From: Microbacterium luteum
GTDB lineage: Bacteria; Actinomycetota; Actinomycetes; Actinomycetales; Microbacteriaceae
Reading direction: 5' to 3'
NCBI RefSeq assembly: GCF_015277875.1
Contig: NZ_CP063814.1
Location: forward strand, 62,001 to 126,000
DNA length: 64,000 bases
Numbering within the stretch: position 1 is the stretch's first letter; every line of letters starts with the position of its first letter. Shown here piece after piece: positions 51,551-61,496 of the stretch. The notes beneath the pieces were generated by a model that saw nothing but the letters and a program-made list of their open reading frames with translations, searched no databases and was not told the origin of the DNA. A program made the translations under genes and the position numbers.

Positions 51551-53330
51551 TCAGCGGCGGGGGCGAGCATCGTGCGTGGCGAGGTCGGCCAGGTGCGCGT
51601 TGTAGGCCTGCAACTCGGCTTCCCCGGTGCGGTCGGCGTGCCGGTCGCGGCGCTTGGTCTCACGGTCGTCGCTGCGGCTCCATTGGATCGCGACGGTGAT
51701 CGCGAGGATGAGGGTCGGGATCTCGCCGATCGACCACGCGATGCCGCCGCCGGTGTACTGGTCCTCGAGCGGCCTCGGCCCCCACGTCCGGCCCATCGAC
51801 CCGAACCAGTCGGCGACCATCAGTCCCGATTGCATCATGATGGCGATGCCGAAGAACGCGTGCATCGCCATCACGCTGATGAGCAGCAGCAGCCGGCCGG
51901 GGTAGGGAAGCCGCCACGGCACCGGGTCGATGCCGATCAGGGAGAGTGCGAACAGGTAACCGGTGATGAGGAAGTGCGCGATCATCCACTGGTGGCCGAG
52001 GTGGTCGGCCAGCGACCAGCGGAACAGGTCGGTGTAGTAGAAAATCCACAGCGACCCGATGAACAGCCCGGCTGCGACGAACGGGTTCGTCAGCACCCGG
52101 GCAACGGGCGAGTGCACGGCCCACAGAATCCATTCCCGGCCGCCGCGCGTGCCGTCGTCGCGCTTGCGGATCGCCCGGGCGGCGAGGGTCGCCGGCGCAC
52201 CGGCGACCAGCAGCACGGGGATCGCCATCGTGAGCAGCATGTGCCCGACCATGTGCATGCTGAACAGGTAGTCCTGGTAGACGTTGATGACTCCGCCGGT
52301 GACCCACACCAGCAGCACCATGCCGGTGACCCACATGATCGTGCGGTACACCGGCCACGCATCGCCGCGGCGGCGTAGCCGCCACACCCCGACAAGGTAG
52401 AAGAAGATCGCGAACCCGGCGATCACCGCCCACAGCAGGTCGACGTTCCATGCGGTGACCCACCGTTCGATCGTGAGCTGCGCGGGCAGCGGTGCACCGG
52501 TGAGGCGTTCCGCTGGCGTCGGGATCTCGGGAAGCGGGACCGGGTTCGGTGGCGGGGTGCGGGCCAGCGCTGCAGCGGCACCGCTGGCCACACCCATCAA
52601 CGCCAACTCGAACACGATCAAGATCCAAAAGAGGCGGGATGCCCCGTCAGAGCCGCGCATCTTGCCGATCAGCCGCATCCGGTACCACGCGCCGAAGAGC
52701 CCGAGACCGACCAGCGCGACGGCCTTGACGGCCAAGATTGCGCCATAAGGGGAGAGCAGATCCGACCACTGCTGCAGGCCGATGGCCGCGCGCACCGTGC
52801 CGGACACGGCGACGAGCACGAACGCGGCCAAGGCAATGCTCGAGTAGCGGGCGACGACATCGGCGATGCGCTGCCGGTGGAGGACCGGACGGATGGCAAC
52901 GAGCAAGAGGAGACCGCCGAGCCACACCGCGGCGCCGATGATGTGCAGGATGAGCGCCATCATCGCCTCGTGGTGAAGGGCGTCATCACCAGAGTGTCCT
53001 TGCGTGCCCATCGGCACGAGCGAGGCGACCGCCAGCAGGGCAACCAGAAGCGTTCCAACCCAGGACCGCACCGCGAATGTCAGGACGGTGAGTGCTGCGC
53101 CCGCGACCGTCGTGATCAGCCACGTCCGGCCCAGCTCGAGTTCGACAAGGAACCGTCCGAGCTGGGCACCGAACTGCGGTCCGACGTCGATCGCAGGGTT
53201 GAAGACGCTGAGAAACGTGAGGAACCCGGTCGTACCGGCTGCCACGGTGAACACGGCGGCGGAGATCGACGCGGTATCGAGGGCGATATCGAACTCACGC
53301 TCACCGGACCGCAACGTGAACAGCGCCGTC
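51551..53330 (-). pseudogene. CopD-CtaG fusion protein, main part (split by IS30)
   Basis: The larger part of a copper-transport fusion. The CopD-like half has VAIRPVLHRQ and LHIIGAAVWLGGLLLLVAI, with the family's His. The CtaG half has YLFSMHMVGHMLLTMAIPVL, GHQWMIAHFLITGYLFAL and MHAFFGIAIMMQSGLM, with several Met and His that could bind copper. The 5' end is in 54717-54930. Joined without the IS30 and one 5-bp repeat it makes 1989 bp, 662 residues, in frame. An internal TTG at 53314 would give a shortened protein. Confidence 0.88.
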
Positions 53331-54716
53331 TGTCAACGGCGGCTGAAAACTGCCCCCTTTTCGTCGGGCGGTCTCAAGTCATCGTCGCAACACCGACGGA
53401 CTTTGCGAGGCTAGCAGGGCCGCGAACATGGTCGCCGGTGAGCGGCCGTTGAGCACGTCGCGGGGGCGGTTGTTGAGCTCGTTCTCGACGGCTCGGAGGT
53501 GCTCGGCGGGGTGTCGGCTGAGGTCCGTTCCCTTGGGGAAGTAGTCCCTCAGGAGCCCGTTCGTGTTTTCGTTCGTTCCGCGCTGCCAGGGCGAGTGCGA
53601 GTCGCAGAAGAACACCGGCGTGCCGAGCGTCTCGGTGATCTTCAGGTGCCGTGCCATCTCGGTGCCCTGGTCCCAGGTGATCGAGCGCAGCAGCCCGGGC
53701 GGGAGATCGCCCATCGTGGCGTTGAGCGCGGCATGAAGCGCGTCCGCGTCACGGTTCGGCAGGTGCAGCAGTCGGGTCGTGCGGGTCTGCCTCTCGACCA
53801 GCGTGCCGATCGCCGATCCCTGCTCCTTCCCGATGATGAGGTCCCCCTCCCAATGCCCCGCCTCGGACCGGTCCTCTGGCGCGAACGGGCGGTGGTGGAT
53901 GGTGAGCATGGGCTGCTGGAAGCGTGGACGTCGCCGGTCGGTGCGTTGCTGCGCCTTGCGATGATCGCGGCCCGTCCGCAACGGTGACGGCCGGTGCGGG
54001 GCGAGCTTGGACGGCCGCGAAAGCGCCGATCCGGGCCGATACACGGCCTGGTAAATGCTCTCGTGACTCAGCCACATCGAGGGCTCGTCGGGGAACCGCT
54101 CGCGCAAGGAGCGACTGATCTGTTGCGGACTCCATCGCTGCTGCAGCAACTCGTCAACGACCTCCCGGAGTCGGTCGTCCACGTCGATGCGACGCGCGTG
54201 CTCCCGCCCCCGCCGCCGACTGGCAAGCCGATGTGCTTCGAACGGACGGTAACCGCCGCCGGCGCTGGAGTTCCGGCTCAGTTCACGCGAGATCGTCGAG
54301 GGCGCGCGACCGAGCTGCGCCGCGATCTCGCGCGCGCTCTGACCGGCGTGATGAAGGTCCGCGATCCGAACCCGCTCGTCCTGGGAGAGGAACCGGGCAC
54401 TCACGACCCGCACCTCGCGCCGGTCCAACGCCGGCACGTAGCCGACGACCGCACCGGCCTTGTAAGTCTTGTATCCGCGCGCCCAGTTGTGACCGGCGGT
54501 GCGCGAGGCGCCGACCTCTCGGGCGGCGGCCGCGATGCTCCACCCTTGCTCCCGCAACTGCATGAACCGCTGCCGCTTGGCCGACTGCGGGCGCCGGCCG
54601 GGGCCCTTCTTCACACGACGAATCGAAGACAACACAACTCCCAGAATCGAGGAGTGTTGCAACGATCGCTTGAAACCGCCCAACGTCTGGGGGTCAGTAT
54701 TCACGCGTCGTCGACA
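53331..54716 (-). mobile_element. IS30-family insertion sequence inside CopD-CtaG
   Basis: Long imperfect inverted repeats run from TGTCAACGGCGGCTGAAAAC inward on the left and the complement of TGTCGACGACGCGTGAATAC on the right, with GGGCGGT and GCAACAC shared deeper in. CCGTC is present on both sides (53326-53330, 54717-54721), a 5-bp target duplication. Length 1386 bp. Confidence 0.9.
53379..54635 (-). CDS. IS30-family transposase
   Basis: About 418 residues from a GTG at 54635; the frame is open up to 54704 but that part lies in the inverted repeat. FLSQDERVRIADLHHAGQSA and STISRELSRNSS are the HTH, with SHESIYQAVYRPG beyond. The DDE core has EAGHWEGDLIIGK, ITWDQGTEMARH and the Glu in QRGTNENTNGLLRDYFPKG. 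NELNNRPRDVLNGRSP ends the domain. It looks intact and might be active. Confidence 0.9.
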   Translation of the reverse strand: MLSSIRRVKKGPGRRPQSAKRQRFMQLREQGWSIAAAAREVGASRTAGHNWARGYKTYKAGAVVGYVPALDRREVRVVSARFLSQDERVRIADLHHAGQSAREIAAQLGRAPSTISRELSRNSSAGGGYRPFEAHRLASRRRGREHARRIDVDDRLREVVDELLQQRWSPQQISRSLRERFPDEPSMWLSHESIYQAVYRPGSALSRPSKLAPHRPSPLRTGRDHRKAQQRTDRRRPRFQQPMLTIHHRPFAPEDRSEAGHWEGDLIIGKEQGSAIGTLVERQTRTTRLLHLPNRDADALHAALNATMGDLPPGLLRSITWDQGTEMARHLKITETLGTPVFFCDSHSPWQRGTNENTNGLLRDYFPKGTDLSRHPAEHLRAVENELNNRPRDVLNGRSPATMFAALLASQSPSVLRR

Positions 54717-54930
54717 CCGTCACGAGCACACCGACCATTCCCGCAGCGGCGAGGTTCACGATCAGCTTTGCGGCCGGAAGCCCCCAGCGCACGACCGGGC
54801 CGGCGTCACCAAGGGGGAGCTGTGCAGCGCCGCCACCGAATGCCAGTGCGCCGACTAGGGAAGCAAGTGCCGCCCCAACGAGGATCGTCGGCCCGACTAC
54901 CCGCAACGTGCGGTAATTGATCGGCATCAT
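54717..54930 (-). pseudogene. CopD-CtaG fusion protein, N-terminal part (split by IS30)
   Basis: Reads MMPINYRTLRVVGPTILVGA with two helices, LASLVGALAFGG and AAKLIVNLAAAGMVGVLVT, before the IS30 joint. The frame continues for a few codons into the element and stops. Joined to the part at 53325 it gives VGVLVTALFTLRSGE, a natural helix-to-loop passage. ATG 54930 or 54927 is the start; a 24-codon open frame overlaps it. Confidence 0.85.
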
Positions 54931-55001
54931 TTGTGCCCGGTGCGTACCGCGTTACTCGCGGCGCGCTCGCCTGCGTGGGCTTCTGTGGGCGTTGTGGTCA
55001 C
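54927..55001 (-). CDS. Possible 24-residue leader peptide before CopD-CtaG
   Basis: GTG at 55001, TGA overlapping the CopD ATG in TGATG. Reads VTTTPTEAHAGERAASNAVR then TGHK. A GGGAAC stretch lies upstream. It could be a translated leader coupling, or an old N-terminus lost by a frameshift. Very uncertain. Confidence 0.25.
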   Translation of the reverse strand: MTTTPTEAHAGERAASNAVRTGHK

Positions 55002-55080
55002 GGTAGTTCCCTCGGGTCGGGATTCTGCGGAGCCAGGCGGAGCGGGTCTGCTGCAGGCACCGCGGAGGTGCGTTCGGGTG

Positions 55081-55764
55081 CTATTCGCAGCCCAGTCGCA
55101 CCTGCATGGATTTCATCGCGCTGATCTCGGCGGTCTGTCCGTTCTTGATGTTTTCTGCGACGGTCCGGGCTCGAGGATCTGTGCCGAGTTCGATGAGCGC
55201 CTCGGTCATGGGGATGGCGCCTTCGTGGTGGCGGATGAGCAGCTCGAGGAAGAGGCAATCGGCTTGCTGCCCGGTCGCCCCCTCCAGGGCGGAGATCTCT
55301 TCGGCTGAGGCCATTCCCATGGCGATGCGTGCCTCTTCCTCCGTCATGGCCGCCCCGTCAGGCATCGCGTGGTCGCTCCCGCCCGGAGAGGCGTCCATCC
55401 ACTGCATCATCGGAGCACCGGACTGCGACAGCCCCCACTGCACGAGCCAGTCGTACATCTCGCCGCGCTGGCCCGCCTGCCCGGTGGCGATGTCGTACGC
55501 GAAGATCCTCAGTTCCTCGTCGGACGTCTTGCGGTAGATCTCCATGGCCATCTGGATCGCCTGCGCGTGATGCGCCTGCATGTCGCGGGAGAAGCCCGCC
55601 TCGGGAGAGTCAGCACCCGGCGTGCCCGCGCCCTGCGACCCGAAGGTTGAGAAGCGGCCCACAGCGAAGGTCAGCGCGCCTACCGCGAGCAGGACAAGGA
55701 GGACGATCCACCACCGCGGCCACCCTCGGGATGGGGACGCGTCGCTGGTTTCACTGCGGTTCAT
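55081..55764 (-). CDS. DUF305-family protein
   Basis: A 227-residue protein with a signal-anchor helix WIVLLVLLAVGALTFAVG. Two ferritin-like helical repeats follow: FSRDMQAHHAQAIQMAMEI and LIRHHEGAIPMTEALI, with the DM-HH and HHEG His pairs, plus Met-rich stretches (APMMQWMDASPGG). DUF305 proteins are linked to copper resistance in many bacteria. ATG 55764 overlaps the DUF3105 stop by four bases. The first cluster lacks this gene. Confidence 0.88.
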   Translation of the reverse strand: MNRSETSDASPSRGWPRWWIVLLVLLAVGALTFAVGRFSTFGSQGAGTPGADSPEAGFSRDMQAHHAQAIQMAMEIYRKTSDEELRIFAYDIATGQAGQRGEMYDWLVQWGLSQSGAPMMQWMDASPGGSDHAMPDGAAMTEEEARIAMGMASAEEISALEGATGQQADCLFLELLIRHHEGAIPMTEALIELGTDPRARTVAENIKNGQTAEISAMKSMQVRLGCE

Positions 55765-56453
55765 TGCTTTCCCGGTGCGTCGTATGCGCCAGTGCAGGCG
55801 GCGTTCGGCTCGGGAGCGTTCTGGCTGCGCCAGTACTCTTCGAAGAAGGCGCCGATGCGCTCGTCGTCGGCCGAGTCGACCTCCAGCTGCTGGTTCCAGT
55901 TGGACATCACGATCGGCGCCGCCAGTCCCTCGTAGGGGGACAGAACGACATAGGTTGAGGGCAGAAGGCTCTTGAGGGTTGCGAGTTGCTCGCCGGCGAC
56001 CTCGTCGGGGTTGTAGGTCACCCACACGGCGCTGTGCTCCATGGAGTGGACCGCGTTCTCATTCGGGACCGGTTGGTCATAGATGCCGCAGTTCAACCAG
56101 ACCGCATTGTGCGGGCCGCCCGCCGGGGGGCTTTGCTCGTACTGGACAGCACCCTCGACGTGCTCAGCCGTATTCTCGAAGGTTTCGACGCCTTCGATGC
56201 TCGCCCCCTCGCTGCCGGCCTCGTACTGTCTTGGCGGTGACGGTGCGAGCACTACGGATGCGACGACGAGGCCGATGATCACCACAGCCGCCGTCGACCC
56301 GACGACCCACCAGACCAGCTTGCTGCGGCGGCGTTTGGCAAGCTGCTTCTGATACTCAGCCAATTTCTGCTGGCGCTTCCGCTCACGCTGTTGCTTGACG
56401 GTGACAGGACCGCGCTGAGGGGTGTTGGCCGGATTCGGGCGGTTCGGAGTCAT
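55761..56453 (-). CDS. DUF3105-family membrane protein
   Basis: A 230-residue protein: a basic coiled start with KQQRERKRQQKLAEYQKQLA, a membrane helix LVWWVVGSTAAVVIIGLVVA, and an outer domain with AGGPHNAVWLNCGIYDQPVP and VHSMEHSAVWVTYNPDEV. His, Met and Cys residues there (NCG, HSMEH) could bind a metal. DUF3105 often precedes DUF305 in actinobacteria. It is missing from the first cluster. Confidence 0.85.
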   Translation of the reverse strand: MTPNRPNPANTPQRGPVTVKQQRERKRQQKLAEYQKQLAKRRRSKLVWWVVGSTAAVVIIGLVVASVVLAPSPPRQYEAGSEGASIEGVETFENTAEHVEGAVQYEQSPPAGGPHNAVWLNCGIYDQPVPNENAVHSMEHSAVWVTYNPDEVAGEQLATLKSLLPSTYVVLSPYEGLAAPIVMSNWNQQLEVDSADDERIGAFFEEYWRSQNAPEPNAACTGAYDAPGKQ

Positions 56454-56498
56454 CTGCGTGCTTTCAGTTCGTGTCTCAGGCGGATTCGCGGAGGAGGC

Positions 56499-57509
56499 TC
56501 AGCTGAGGCCGGAGTAGGCGTGGAGACCTTTGAAGAACATGTTGACGATGGTGAAGTTGAACAGCACCGTGAGGAACCCGATGATGCACAGCCAGGCGGA
56601 GCGGGTGCCGCGCCACCCTCTGGTCGCGCGGGCGTGGATGTACCCGGCGTAGAGCACCCAGATCACGAAGGTCCACACTTCCTTGGTGTCGAACCCCCAA
56701 TAACGTCCCCAGGAATCATTGGCCCAGATCGCACCAGCGATCAGGGTGAAGGTCCAGAACACGAACCCGACGATCACGAACCGGTACGCGAGGGCTTCGA
56801 GCGCATCCGCGGTAGGCAGCGTCGCCAGGAACCGCGGTCCGCCGGCACGAGCAGAGGTTGTGTCGGCGCGCCGTTCCCGGCGTGTTTGCATGAGCTGAGT
56901 GACCGCGAGGCCGCACGCGATCGCGAACAGGGCGGTGGCGAGCGAGGCGACGAAGACGTGGATGACCAGCCACACGCTCTTGAGCGGGTCCATCAGCGGA
57001 ACGACCTCGACGTAGAAGGTGATGGTCGCCCCGCCCAGCAGCAGCACGATCATGCCGATCAGGAACGCGCCCAGGAAGCGGAGGTCATAGCGGCGCAGCA
57101 CCAGCAGGTATACGGCGACGATCAGGACGGTGCCGGTCAGCGCAAACTCGTACATGTTCGCCCACGGCACCCGGCCGGCCGCGATCCCGCGCAGGACGGT
57201 CCCGGCCAGGTGGAACAGGAACGCGAGGACCGCCAGCGACGTCCCGATCCGTGCCCACAGTAGCCGCGGCCGCTGTGCGGGCGGGGTGCGGACACTGTCC
57301 GCCCCACGACTCTGGGTGCTCTCGGTCTGCGGGCTCACTGTTGCAGTGGCGCCGACCAGGGCCGGCTCCCGCTGCGGGGTGCTGGCAGGAACGGAGCGCT
57401 GGGCGAGGTCAATGGTGTACGCGATGAACGCGAGCAGGTAGGTGGCGATCGCCGTCCACACCAGCAGCAGCGAGATGCCGTCGAGGGAGAGCGTGTCAGT
57501 TCCGGTCAT
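56499..57509 (-). CDS. ccsB: Cytochrome c synthesis protein CcsB/ResC (second copy)
   Basis: 336 residues, one longer than the first copy, with the same VPWANMYEFALTGTVLI and WGRYWGFDTKEVWTFVIW motifs. The loop after the first helix (PASTPQREPALVGATAT) is the most changed region. It lies after DUF3105 by 45 bp. With ResB at the right edge it makes a second system-II synthase. Confidence 0.95.
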   Translation of the reverse strand: MTGTDTLSLDGISLLLVWTAIATYLLAFIAYTIDLAQRSVPASTPQREPALVGATATVSPQTESTQSRGADSVRTPPAQRPRLLWARIGTSLAVLAFLFHLAGTVLRGIAAGRVPWANMYEFALTGTVLIVAVYLLVLRRYDLRFLGAFLIGMIVLLLGGATITFYVEVVPLMDPLKSVWLVIHVFVASLATALFAIACGLAVTQLMQTRRERRADTTSARAGGPRFLATLPTADALEALAYRFVIVGFVFWTFTLIAGAIWANDSWGRYWGFDTKEVWTFVIWVLYAGYIHARATRGWRGTRSAWLCIIGFLTVLFNFTIVNMFFKGLHAYSGLS

Positions 57510-57588
57510 GGCGAAGTCATCCTTTTATCGTTGCGGGCTAGGGGTGGGCTCGAGCATCGTTGCGCGGCGGATGTCGGCGTGACATGTG

Positions 57589-58455
57589 TCAGCCCGCGTT
57601 CGCTTCCAGCCAGGCCAGCGAGTCGACGGCGGTGCCGTCGAGATACACCTCGAAGTGCAGATGATTTGCGGTGGAGCGGCCCGTGCTACCGACAAGCCCG
57701 ACCAGCTGCCCGGCCGTCACGCTCTGCCCGACGCCGACCTGCCGACTGCCTGTTTGCATGTGGGGGTACACCGTGCTCACCTGCTGCCCGTTCAGGACGG
57801 ATTCCACCACAACGGTGACCCCGTACCCGCCGTAGCTGTCCTGTGAGATCCGCACGACACCGTCGAGGGACGCGTAGACGGGGGTTCCGCCGGCAGCGAC
57901 CATGTCGGTCCCCATATGTGCGCCGCCTCGGTCCCCGAACCGGTCGGTCACGGTGAACGGGCCGCCGACCGGCCACCGCACGGTTCCGCTGCCTTGGGGC
58001 ACGATGCTGTAGTCGAACGGCAGCGAGGCGACCTGCGCAGCGCGCGCGCGTTCTGCGGCTGCTTCTGCCGCCTTCTTCTGGTCGATCTCCGCCTGGGTGG
58101 TGGCTGCGTAGCTCTCCCGTGTGAGCTGCGTCGCGGTCGCGTCGGAGGCGACGATCAGAGATTGCGCGTCCTCGGACGCGACTTGCTGCAGTGTCGGGAT
58201 CTCGATGTCTGCTGGCTGCCAGGCAGCGGATGCGGGGAGGGCGAAGGTGGCGATCAGGCCGGTTACCACTGCGAGTGCCGCGAGGGACCGGATCGGCGCC
58301 AGCGCGCGCGCCTCGCGGCGGGCAGACGTCGTGGCCATCGCGCGTCGCCTGGGGTGGGGAGCGCTGGCGGGGAGGGAAGTGACGGCGCGGCGGAGGCTGC
58401 GGCGTGTGGAGGGCGTCTGGGGCTGGTCGCCGGTTGAGGTGGTCTGTTCAGTCAT
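57589..58455 (-). CDS. M23-family peptidase, short form (second copy)
   Basis: 288 residues from ATG 58455, equal in length to the first copy. SLAALAVVTGLIATFALPAS is the membrane helix; GAHMGTDMVAAGG, VYPHMQTGSRQ and NHLHFEVYLDG are intact active-site motifs. The neck is Ala/Arg-rich. A start four codons upstream (58467) is possible but less like copy 1. Confidence 0.88.
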   Translation of the reverse strand: MTEQTTSTGDQPQTPSTRRSLRRAVTSLPASAPHPRRRAMATTSARREARALAPIRSLAALAVVTGLIATFALPASAAWQPADIEIPTLQQVASEDAQSLIVASDATATQLTRESYAATTQAEIDQKKAAEAAAERARAAQVASLPFDYSIVPQGSGTVRWPVGGPFTVTDRFGDRGGAHMGTDMVAAGGTPVYASLDGVVRISQDSYGGYGVTVVVESVLNGQQVSTVYPHMQTGSRQVGVGQSVTAGQLVGLVGSTGRSTANHLHFEVYLDGTAVDSLAWLEANAG

Positions 58456-58473
58456 GATGTCCTTCATTTCGGG

Positions 58474-59874
58474 TCAGATGGAGACGCCCCGGGCGGCGAG
58501 GAAGTCGATGGGGTTGACGGGGGAGCCGTTCACGTAGGCCTCGAAGTGCAGGTTGCAGCCGAACGCGTTGCCGGTGTTGCCTTCGCTGCCGATCAGGTCG
58601 CCGGCGTTCACGCGTTGGCCGTATCCGACGTAGAAGCCGCCGTTGCGAATATGGGCGTATCCGGTGCCGATCCCGCCGCCGTGGTCGATCTTGATGTAGT
58701 TGCCGTAGCCGCCGTTGTATCCGGCGTAGACGACGGTGCCCGCTGCGGCCGCGTAGATCCCGGCGCTGCAGCCGCCGCTCAGGTCGACGCCGTAGTGGTA
58801 GCTGGTCGAGCAGTACCCGTTGCCGCATTGTGAGCTGCGCGGCCCGAATCCCGAGGTGCGGTTCCCGGATGTTGGCCGTGCCCACCCGGAGCTGACCACA
58901 CCGCCTCCGCCGCCGCCTGAGGCCGCGAGCCGCTCGGCCTCGGCCCGCTCAGCCGCTCGCCGCTGCTCCTCGGCGATGCGGGCAGCTTCCACTCCGGCCT
59001 GATAGTCGGCGATGGTCTTGGCTGTGGTGTCCTCGAGGGCGGCGAGCTGGGCCTGCAACTCGCCGAGGTGGAGGGTTTGCGCGTCCAACGCCGCCTGTGC
59101 GGCATCGGCGGCTTGCTGCGCTTCGAGCATCTTCTGTTCAGCGACGCGTTGCAGTCGGTCGCGTTCGTCTCGGGCGACCACTGCCTGATCGGTCAGGCTC
59201 TGCGCGGCGTCCCGTGCTGTGATCGCGGCGGCATACACCGCCTGGTTGCGCTCGAGCAGCTTGTCCATCACGCCCAACCTGGAGAGGAGGTCGTCCGCGG
59301 TGGCCGCTGAGTCGGAGAAGAACAGCTCCAGGGAAGTGGTGTCGCCGCCGTCTCGGTACAGTTGCGCGGCGACGCGGCCGGCCTTGTTCGCGGCGTCGGT
59401 CGCGTTCTGCGCTTCCGTGTCGGCTTGGGACTGCAGCGCGTCCGCCCGGATGGATGCGTCGAAGTACTCCTGCTGGGCGGTGTAGAACGCGCCCGCGGCC
59501 TGCTCGGCGATAGTGCGGGTGCGTGTCACCTCACCGGTCAGGCTTTGAATGAGGCCCTGGATCCGCTGGACTTCGGCGGCTTTGGTTGCTTCGTTCGCTT
59601 TCGCGGCCTGCACGTCCTCCCAGGACGGATAGGTCGCCGCGAACGCGGCCGGCAGCAACGGACCGGCCACCAGCACGCCGACCACACTCGCCGTCCCCGC
59701 GGTCAGCAGAACACGTCGGCTCACACCGGCCCGCAAGGCGCGGCTCTCGGCGGGCGTAGGCGCGCATCCTTCGGCCATCCGTTCACCAGGGATCGTGGCA
59801 TCGCTGCCGGTCACCGACGGTCGGAGCGGCAGGTTAAGTGGATGTGTGACAGCCCTCACTCGTGACGTGTTCAT
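58474..59874 (-). CDS. M23-family peptidase with long coiled coil (second copy, HxH altered)
   Basis: 466 residues with RRVLLTAGTASVVGVLVAGP as signal peptide, a long coiled coil, and the M23 domain. YHYGVDLSGGC, GYAHIRNGG and NLHFEAY repeat the first copy, including Asn for the first His of HxH. Stability of the change in two diverged copies argues for a functional meaning. It overlaps lnt by four bases. Confidence 0.85.
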   Translation of the reverse strand: MNTSRVRAVTHPLNLPLRPSVTGSDATIPGERMAEGCAPTPAESRALRAGVSRRVLLTAGTASVVGVLVAGPLLPAAFAATYPSWEDVQAAKANEATKAAEVQRIQGLIQSLTGEVTRTRTIAEQAAGAFYTAQQEYFDASIRADALQSQADTEAQNATDAANKAGRVAAQLYRDGGDTTSLELFFSDSAATADDLLSRLGVMDKLLERNQAVYAAAITARDAAQSLTDQAVVARDERDRLQRVAEQKMLEAQQAADAAQAALDAQTLHLGELQAQLAALEDTTAKTIADYQAGVEAARIAEEQRRAAERAEAERLAASGGGGGGVVSSGWARPTSGNRTSGFGPRSSQCGNGYCSTSYHYGVDLSGGCSAGIYAAAAGTVVYAGYNGGYGNYIKIDHGGGIGTGYAHIRNGGFYVGYGQRVNAGDLIGSEGNTGNAFGCNLHFEAYVNGSPVNPIDFLAARGVSI

Positions 59875-61493
59875 GGGCGCCTCGCCTGGTCAGTCGGACG
59901 ATCACTACCGCCCGCACGCGTGCGGGCACGGTGGGAGAACCCCGCCGCGGCAAGGCCACCTGCGGCGGCGAGCACGATGAGACCGGTGAGCCAGGGGCCG
60001 AGGGCCACCGCGGGGGTCAGTCCAGTGCGCAACGGGACGATGCTGATCGACCCGGCAGCGGTGTCGACAGCGATGCTGTCGAGGGTGGTGCCGTCCGGGG
60101 CGATCACCTGGCTGGTGCCCACCGTCGAGACGTTGACGACGGCGCGGCCCGTTTCGATGGCGCGCATCCGGGCGAACGCGAGTTGCTGCAGGTTCTCGTC
60201 GGTCCCACGGAAGTCGGCGTTATTGGTCTGGAACACGAACATTTCTGCACCGGATCGGGCGCCATCCCAGATCACGGTGTCGTAGATCACGTCGAAGCAG
60301 ATCGCCAACCCCACCCCGACATCCCCGACCTGCACAATCGGCGGATTGGTGCCGGGGGTGTACTCGCGCTGGATCAGTCCCACCAGCTCGGGGACGATCA
60401 GCTCGTAGAACCAGCGGTCGGGCACGTACTCCCCGAACGGGACCGGGTTGACCTTGTCGTGCCACTGCCGGCCCGTGGGGTCCGCGGTCCACAGCAGGGA
60501 CGTGTTGAAGACACCGTCGCCGCGGGTGGTGGCGGCGTTCATCAGCAGCGGCGCACCGGCCAAGCGCACGACTCGGTCCAACGCCTCGGCGGCGGCGGGA
60601 TCACTGAGCGGGTCGGCGTCGACGCCGCCTTCCGGCCAGGCCAGCAGATCCATCGGTTGCCCATACAGCGGCACAGTGGCGGCGGTCTGCGCGGCGAGGA
60701 CGTCGCCGGGCGTCTTGTCGTCGAAGTACCCGGTGGGGCCGTTGCCCTGCACCCAGCCGACCCGGAACTCTCCGGCCGGCGCGGTGGGGAACTGCGGTGT
60801 CACGACCAGGAGCACCGCGACGCTCACGGCAGGGTGTAGTCCGAGCATGAACCGGATGCCGCCGGCGCGGACCCACTGCACCACAGAGGCGCACAGAATG
60901 ACGATCAGCAGCGACAGGCCGGTCACGCTCGTCCACGACGCGACCTCCGCGAGCGGCCCGCCCACCTGGGTCATGCCGAGGCGCGCCCACGGGAACCCGG
61001 AATACGGCCACGCACCCATCACCACCTCACGGGCCGTCCACAGAACCGCGATCAGAGGCGGCACCACGAGCAGCTGCACGAGGCCGCGGGGCCAGTGATG
61101 CGCGGTCCACCGGTAGGCGAGCGTGATCGGCACCGCTCCCGCGCCGAACAGGACCGCTTCCAGCCCGGCGAGGGCAAGCCACGGGACCGGGCCGAGGAAC
61201 TCCCCCACCCACACCAGATGGGTCGTGTAGAACACGGCGCCGAAGACAGTGCCGGCCAGCAGCGCCCCGCCGATGCTGCGGCCGATCAGGGCCACCAGGG
61301 CGACCGTGACGCTCACGAACGTCAACGGCCACCACCCCACCGGCGCGGAGGCGAGATCCAGTAGGAGGCCGGCGGCCGCGGATGCCAGCACCGCCGCCCA
61401 CAACGGCAGCGACCATGCCGCAACGGGGCGGCGCGGCGGCGTCCCCTGCTCCGGCGCGGCGGCCGGGGCAGGGGTCGGCAGGGTCGTGCGCAT
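59871..61493 (-). CDS. lnt: Apolipoprotein N-acyltransferase (second copy)
   Basis: 540 residues. LLAWPEGGVDADPL, WHDKVNPVPFGEYVPD and LAICFDVIYDTVIWD hold the Glu-Lys-Cys triad of the nitrilase-like domain, after about seven helices. It differs from copy 1 mostly in the N-terminal loop and tail. It starts four bases after the ctaG stop and overlaps the long M23 gene. Confidence 0.93.
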   Translation of the reverse strand: MRTTLPTPAPAAAPEQGTPPRRPVAAWSLPLWAAVLASAAAGLLLDLASAPVGWWPLTFVSVTVALVALIGRSIGGALLAGTVFGAVFYTTHLVWVGEFLGPVPWLALAGLEAVLFGAGAVPITLAYRWTAHHWPRGLVQLLVVPPLIAVLWTAREVVMGAWPYSGFPWARLGMTQVGGPLAEVASWTSVTGLSLLIVILCASVVQWVRAGGIRFMLGLHPAVSVAVLLVVTPQFPTAPAGEFRVGWVQGNGPTGYFDDKTPGDVLAAQTAATVPLYGQPMDLLAWPEGGVDADPLSDPAAAEALDRVVRLAGAPLLMNAATTRGDGVFNTSLLWTADPTGRQWHDKVNPVPFGEYVPDRWFYELIVPELVGLIQREYTPGTNPPIVQVGDVGVGLAICFDVIYDTVIWDGARSGAEMFVFQTNNADFRGTDENLQQLAFARMRAIETGRAVVNVSTVGTSQVIAPDGTTLDSIAVDTAAGSISIVPLRTGLTPAVALGPWLTGLIVLAAAGGLAAAGFSHRARTRAGGSDRPTDQARRP

Positions 61494-61496
61494 CGG

